Shown here in pieces: positions 60,843 to 64,000 of a stretch of 64,000 nt of DNA. Made by a program: the position numbers and the translations under genes. The stretch covers positions 1-64,000 of the forward strand of contig JBCDCE010000009.1 of the NCBI GenBank assembly GCA_039182515.1. Reading direction: 5' to 3'. The notes below the pieces were generated by a model. It saw only the letters and a list, made by a program, of their open reading frames with translations, made no database searches and had not been told where the DNA came from. Position 1 is the stretch's first letter, and every line of letters begins with the position of its first letter. The stretch is from JBCDCE01 sp039182515 (GTDB lineage: Bacteria > Pseudomonadota > Alphaproteobacteria > Rhodobacterales > Rhodobacteraceae).

Positions 60843-60882
60843 CAAGAATTAATGTATACTTTATTTAATGCACTAATTCTTG
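60843..60882. promoter_or_regulatory. Inverted-repeat operator in the divergent gntR promoter
   Basis: CAAGAATTA (60843-60851) and TAATTCTTG (60874-60882) are exact inverted repeats. Within them, ATGTATAC and ATGCACTA continue the symmetry with mismatches. The 101-base region separates the GntR regulator from the divergent metallo-hydrolase. It is the natural target of the FCD-type GntR, whose sites are short palindromes. Confidence 0.65.
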
Positions 60883-60899
60883 CCTCAGGAGATCGCCCC

Positions 60900-61730
60900 G
60901 TGGTCAGCCCTCAATCCACATCTGCTTCCGGTCTTTGGCAGGCTTATGCCGTGAAATATGCGGAGCGAAACGCGCGAACGCGGGCGGAAAGCTTCATGTT
61001 TGATGACCACGCCGCACTGCCACACGGTATGGACTATTCCATTTGGCTGCTCCGCAGCGGCCCCCGGACGATTGTGGTGGATACAGGCTATGACGCCTCC
61101 GAGGCCAAGCGCCGCCAAAGGCCTATTTTGCGCGAACCAGCGGAGGCGCTCAAAGCCCTGGATATCGATGCGGCTCACGTCACAGACGTTATCATAACGC
61201 ATCTGCACTATGATCACGCTGGCGGGCTGTCTCAGTTTCCAAACGCGACATTTCACCTACAAGCCACTGAAATGGCTTACGCAACAGGCCCCTGCATGTG
61301 CCATGGTACGCTACAAATGCCCTATACGGCCGAACATGTCTGCGAGATGGTCAAGCGGGTCTATTCCGGGCGTGTTGTCTTCTACGAAGGCTCTGGCGAA
61401 GTGGCTCCGGGCCTCAAGGTGCACCGCTTGGGCGGGCACGCGCGCGGGCTACAAATCGTCGAGGTGGCCACGGAAGACGGCCCCCTGATCCTCGCGTCTG
61501 ACGCCGCGCATTACTATGAAAACCTGCTGTTGAAGAAACCATTCCCAATTGTGGTCGATATGGAAGACATGATGCGCGGCTTTGACACGCTGCTCAGTTT
61601 GGCCGCTTCTCCCAACCGGATTATTCCAGGCCATGACCCGCTTGTGGCAGCCCATTTCCCCACGGAAGGGCGCAGCGGATTTGTATGGCGGCTCGACAAA
61701 GGACCCTTTGCGGATATCCCCTCACCCTAG
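60900..61730 (+). CDS. Metallo-beta-lactamase-fold hydrolase (lactonase-like)
   Basis: This 276-residue protein has the zinc-binding HLHYDHAGG motif (HxHxDH), LGGHARGLQIVEV, ASDAAHYYEN (bridging Asp) and IIPGHDPLV (last His). The spacing fits N-acyl-homoserine-lactone lactonase relatives. In this cluster a sugar-acid lactone is an equally good substrate. I chose the GTG at 60900, preceded by CAGGAG at the proper distance; an ATG 48 bases upstream lies inside the operator. AbrB follows. Confidence 0.85.
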   Translation: MVSPQSTSASGLWQAYAVKYAERNARTRAESFMFDDHAALPHGMDYSIWLLRSGPRTIVVDTGYDASEAKRRQRPILREPAEALKALDIDAAHVTDVIITHLHYDHAGGLSQFPNATFHLQATEMAYATGPCMCHGTLQMPYTAEHVCEMVKRVYSGRVVFYEGSGEVAPGLKVHRLGGHARGLQIVEVATEDGPLILASDAAHYYENLLLKKPFPIVVDMEDMMRGFDTLLSLAASPNRIIPGHDPLVAAHFPTEGRSGFVWRLDKGPFADIPSP

Positions 61731-61795
61731 CATCAAAGCGTTGTTTTGCGCTTTGCATCTTGTTTTCAGGCGCGGTCTCAGCCCATGAGACAGGC

Positions 61796-62866
61796 ATGCA
61801 CATGATCCCACTTCCTAAACTGGCCGAAGCTTTGGGCCTTTGCGCCCTGGGCGCTTTGGGGGGCCTCATGGCGCAAGCATTGAATCTGCCCTTGCCGTTT
61901 ATGCTTGGAGCAATTTGTATTGCGGCACCTTATGCAGTGGCGCGGTTCGCCTATAACGAACACGTCCCCTATTTCCCCAAACCCATTCGCACACTTTTTG
62001 TAGGCGTCATTGGAGCTCTGATCGGCTCAACAGTCACGCCAGATTTGCTCGCCCTCTTCCCCGCTCTTTGGCCGTCGCTTTTGGCGGTTGTGCTCTTTGT
62101 GGTGGTCGCGCACGGCATCGGATATCTCGTGATGCGCCGCATCGGCGGTTACTCACGCGGTTTGGCCATTTTGGGGGGCATGCCAGGTGGGCTTATTGAG
62201 GCGATTTCTTTGGCCGAAAGCGCAGGGCTCGATGCCAAACTCATCACCGTCCAGCACTTTGCGCGGATCATCGTGGTGGTGCTCACGGTACCCTTCCTCT
62301 TTCTGATCTGGTCGGGCGACGTGGTGGGAAGTGCAGCAGGCGCCACACCAAGCACGGGCGCTTACGGCCTTATGGACGTGGTGCTTTTGATGGGCTTTAG
62401 CCTTTTGGGATCCCGATTAGGTGGCTTTCTGAAACTCCCGGCCCGCCACCTCACTGGGCCGCTCATTTTATCTGCTCTCTTTCACGCAACAGGCCTGATC
62501 GACACGCAAACACCCGTTTGGCTGCTGGCCTTAGCTCAGCTTATGGTGGGTGTTGGGCTTGGCTGTCAGTTTGCGGGCGCGGCCCTTGGGGTGTTGTTCA
62601 AAGCCATTGGCTTGAGCGTGATCAATGTGGTGTTCATCCTGACGCTGGCCCTTGGCTTTTCTTGGGGGCTTGTGCAGCTCACACCTTTGTCCGCCGAGGC
62701 TCTGTTCATCAGCTTTGCGCCGGGCGGTGTGACAGAAATGGGCTTGATTGCGCTCAGCTTACAAATTGCACCTGCGATCATCGCCGCCCACCACCTATTG
62801 CGGATCTTTTTGACCGTCTTTTTGGTCTCTTGGCTGCTGAAACGGATCGATCTCAACAGCCCTTAG
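61796..62866 (+). CDS. AbrB-family membrane protein
   Basis: This 356-residue protein has about nine to ten hydrophobic helices in two similar halves. It carries GLMAQALNLPLPFMLGAICIAAP and GGMPGGLIEAISLAESAGLDAKLITVQHFARIIVVVLTVPF, then the second-half equivalent FAPGGVTEMGLIALSLQIAPAIIAAHHLLRIFLTVF. The family (PF05145) is sometimes called AbrB or ammonia-monooxygenase-like and its transport role is not proved. Downstream of the hydrolase and opposite the acid-sugar genes, it may be the uptake system. The start is uncertain: ATG at 61796 or 61802. Confidence 0.85.
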   Translation: MHMIPLPKLAEALGLCALGALGGLMAQALNLPLPFMLGAICIAAPYAVARFAYNEHVPYFPKPIRTLFVGVIGALIGSTVTPDLLALFPALWPSLLAVVLFVVVAHGIGYLVMRRIGGYSRGLAILGGMPGGLIEAISLAESAGLDAKLITVQHFARIIVVVLTVPFLFLIWSGDVVGSAAGATPSTGAYGLMDVVLLMGFSLLGSRLGGFLKLPARHLTGPLILSALFHATGLIDTQTPVWLLALAQLMVGVGLGCQFAGAALGVLFKAIGLSVINVVFILTLALGFSWGLVQLTPLSAEALFISFAPGGVTEMGLIALSLQIAPAIIAAHHLLRIFLTVFLVSWLLKRIDLNSP

Positions 62867-62889
62867 CCCCGTTGGACGACAGCCGCGGC

Positions 62890-63555
62890 TTAGTAATCCG
62901 ACACCAACAAACGCAGCGGCGCTTCGTCCTCTTCGATCTCAGAGAAACGCCCGATGGGCTCTTCAAAGATGTTGTCGATATGATCGTCGTTGACCGTGGA
63001 CACTTCCCGGATCAAGCAATCGCCCTTTTCGGCCCAAAACGCATGCCAAACCCCGGGCATCAGCGTCACACTTTCCCCAGGCATCAACCGGAGATGGCCA
63101 CCTGGCTCGAACGTCTTTTCAATCCCGTCACACGGCACGGTGACTTTTGCATTCCGATCGATGTTGAGATCTTCATCGGGGGCAAAAAGTTCGATGATCA
63201 ACTCACCGCCACCCGCGTTGATGATGTCTTCAGCTTTCAAATCATGGCGATGCATCGGAGAGAGCTGATTTTCACGCGTGATCATCACCTTTTCCGCATA
63301 GAGCATGCCACGCCCGTTTGCGATATCCTCCACCACGCCGTTGCGCGTGGTGAAGAGAAAAAGACCCAACTCATCAAACTTGCCTTGGCCGTAGTCGGTG
63401 ATGTCCCAGCCCATGCCGCGGGCCCGGATTGTCTCAGCAGAGGCGCTGCGCAGCTCTTCTGGCGACCAATAGGCAAAAGGCGGCAAGATCTGGCCGAAAC
63501 TTTTGATGAATGCATCGCCGTCTCGTAGAATTTCGTTCACTTGTGAGCGCTTCAT
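62890..63555 (-). CDS. D-lyxose/D-mannose isomerase-type cupin enzyme
   Basis: This 221-residue protein has the metal-binding cupin motif MHRHDLKAEDIINAGGGELIIELF (two His and a Glu). A second half has GGHLRLMPGESVTLMPGVWHAFWAEKGDCLIREVSTVNDDHIDNIF. The pattern matches D-lyxose ketol-isomerases of the sugar-isomerase fold. It is convergent with the AbrB gene. A sugar-isomerising role fits the surrounding acid-sugar genes, but it is on its own promoter, divergent from the aminotransferase. Confidence 0.85.
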   Translation of the reverse strand: MKRSQVNEILRDGDAFIKSFGQILPPFAYWSPEELRSASAETIRARGMGWDITDYGQGKFDELGLFLFTTRNGVVEDIANGRGMLYAEKVMITRENQLSPMHRHDLKAEDIINAGGGELIIELFAPDEDLNIDRNAKVTVPCDGIEKTFEPGGHLRLMPGESVTLMPGVWHAFWAEKGDCLIREVSTVNDDHIDNIFEEPIGRFSEIEEDEAPLRLLVSDY

Positions 63556-63749
63556 GGTCTGTGCCTTTCGCCAAGATGTTGGTTTGAGCGCAAGCCCTAG
63601 AGACCGAAATCAGTTTCGACAATGCTGAATTTTTAGCGCTCAGTCGTGCTGTGCCGAAGGTGCAAATACGCGCAGCCCTCAGAAAGGATATTGATGGGTT
63701 GCAGTCTTTGGGCCAAGCTTCGTCAACCAATCACAAAAGGTCGCGCGCC

Positions 63750-64000
63750 ATGAAAGACAGCAATTTTCTCAAAGAAAACAACGGTCGCTATTTCTGGCAA
63801 CCCATGGGCCATCCCGGCGTCGCTCAGACAACCCCGCCCATAATCTTTAATGAAGCTGATGGCGTCGATGTGATCGACATCGACGGGCACCGCGTGGTTG
63901 ACGCCGTGGGTGGGCTCTGGAATGTGAATTTGGGCTATTCGAACACCGTTATCAAAGACGCCATGAAGGCCCAGATCGACGCCCTGCCCTACTATTCGGC
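63750..64000 (+). CDS. Class III (aspartate/omega-) aminotransferase, N-terminal part
   Basis: The first 83 residues are visible; the gene runs off the window. The start MKDSNFLKENNGRYFWQPMGHP is followed by PPIIFNEADGVDVIDIDGHRVVDAVGGLWNVNLGYSNTVIKDAMKAQ, the N-terminal signature of class III PLP-dependent transaminases. The PLP-lysine and the rest lie outside. The WxPMGHP opening is common in omega-amino acid or taurine-pyruvate-type aminotransferases. The 194-base gap to the isomerase gene is a divergent promoter. Confidence 0.85.
   Translation, partial: MKDSNFLKENNGRYFWQPMGHPGVAQTTPPIIFNEADGVDVIDIDGHRVVDAVGGLWNVNLGYSNTVIKDAMKAQIDALPYYS

Overview
The window is a chromosomal segment of an alphaproteobacterium, most likely a marine Rhodobacteraceae (Roseobacter-group) species. 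The evidence is the propionyl-CoA carboxylase and methylmalonyl-CoA mutase neighbourhood with a PccR-type regulator, tandem DUF1127 proteins, the gatC-gatA/rnpB/rpmG neighbourhood, an XRE regulator of the type common in this family, and moderately GC-rich codon use throughout. No prophage, CRISPR array, insertion sequence or tRNA was recognised. The window opens inside a Ppx/GppA phosphatase gene and closes inside a class III aminotransferase gene.

Positions 1-16.6 kb hold propionate/odd-chain acyl-CoA metabolism. Methylmalonyl-CoA mutase, propionyl-CoA carboxylase alpha and beta subunits, and a divergent MFS exporter followed by a pccR-like regulator form the core. TGCAAA/TTTGCAAA boxes lie upstream of pccB and of pccR. 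Small Rhodobacteraceae proteins, a RidA homologue and a DUF4760 membrane protein are interspersed. Positions 16.7-20.4 kb carry two exporters (EamA, LysE) and, translationally coupled to lysE, a 726-aa NB-ARC/TPR STAND ATPase resembling NLR-type signalling proteins. Positions 20.6-31.7 kb are housekeeping: YebC, an SLC13 permease, an EamA-YmdB-FolCL-MgtE chain, guanine and 8-oxoguanine deaminases, a histidinol-phosphatase-type enzyme and an XRE regulator with an inverted-repeat upstream region.

Positions 32-43.4 kb hold a quinone oxidoreductase/LysR pair, two DUF1127 proteins, a Bax-inhibitor-1 protein with a textbook terminator, ribosomal protein L33, RNase P RNA (minus strand), an AmpD-type amidase, gatA/gatC, a ceramidase-like membrane protein, tadA and an RluB-type pseudouridine synthase. 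A short stretch without a clear gene lies at 43.3-43.85 kb.

Positions 43.9-51.7 kb are the most system-like part. A DUF2330 protein lies next to a co-directional series: TerC, a 27-residue membrane peptide, an XpaC-like protein, TelA, a DUF2927 lipoprotein, an SPFH protein with a C-terminal GYF_2 domain, and a membrane-anchored double-zinc-ribbon protein. This looks like an envelope-stress or toxic-anion response module. Positions 51.8-55.7 kb form a three-gene acyl-CoA operon (dehydrogenase, ADP-forming acyl-CoA synthetase, CaiD-like hydratase).

Positions 55.8-62.9 kb form a divergent acid-sugar catabolic locus. A GntR regulator, an isopropylmalate/tartrate-type dehydrogenase, OtnK kinase, OtnC decarboxylase, a Gfo/Idh/MocA oxidoreductase and an ABM-domain protein run on the minus strand. 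A metallo-hydrolase and an AbrB-family membrane protein run on the plus strand, with a 9-bp inverted repeat in the shared promoter region. A D-lyxose-isomerase-like cupin and an aminotransferase close the window.
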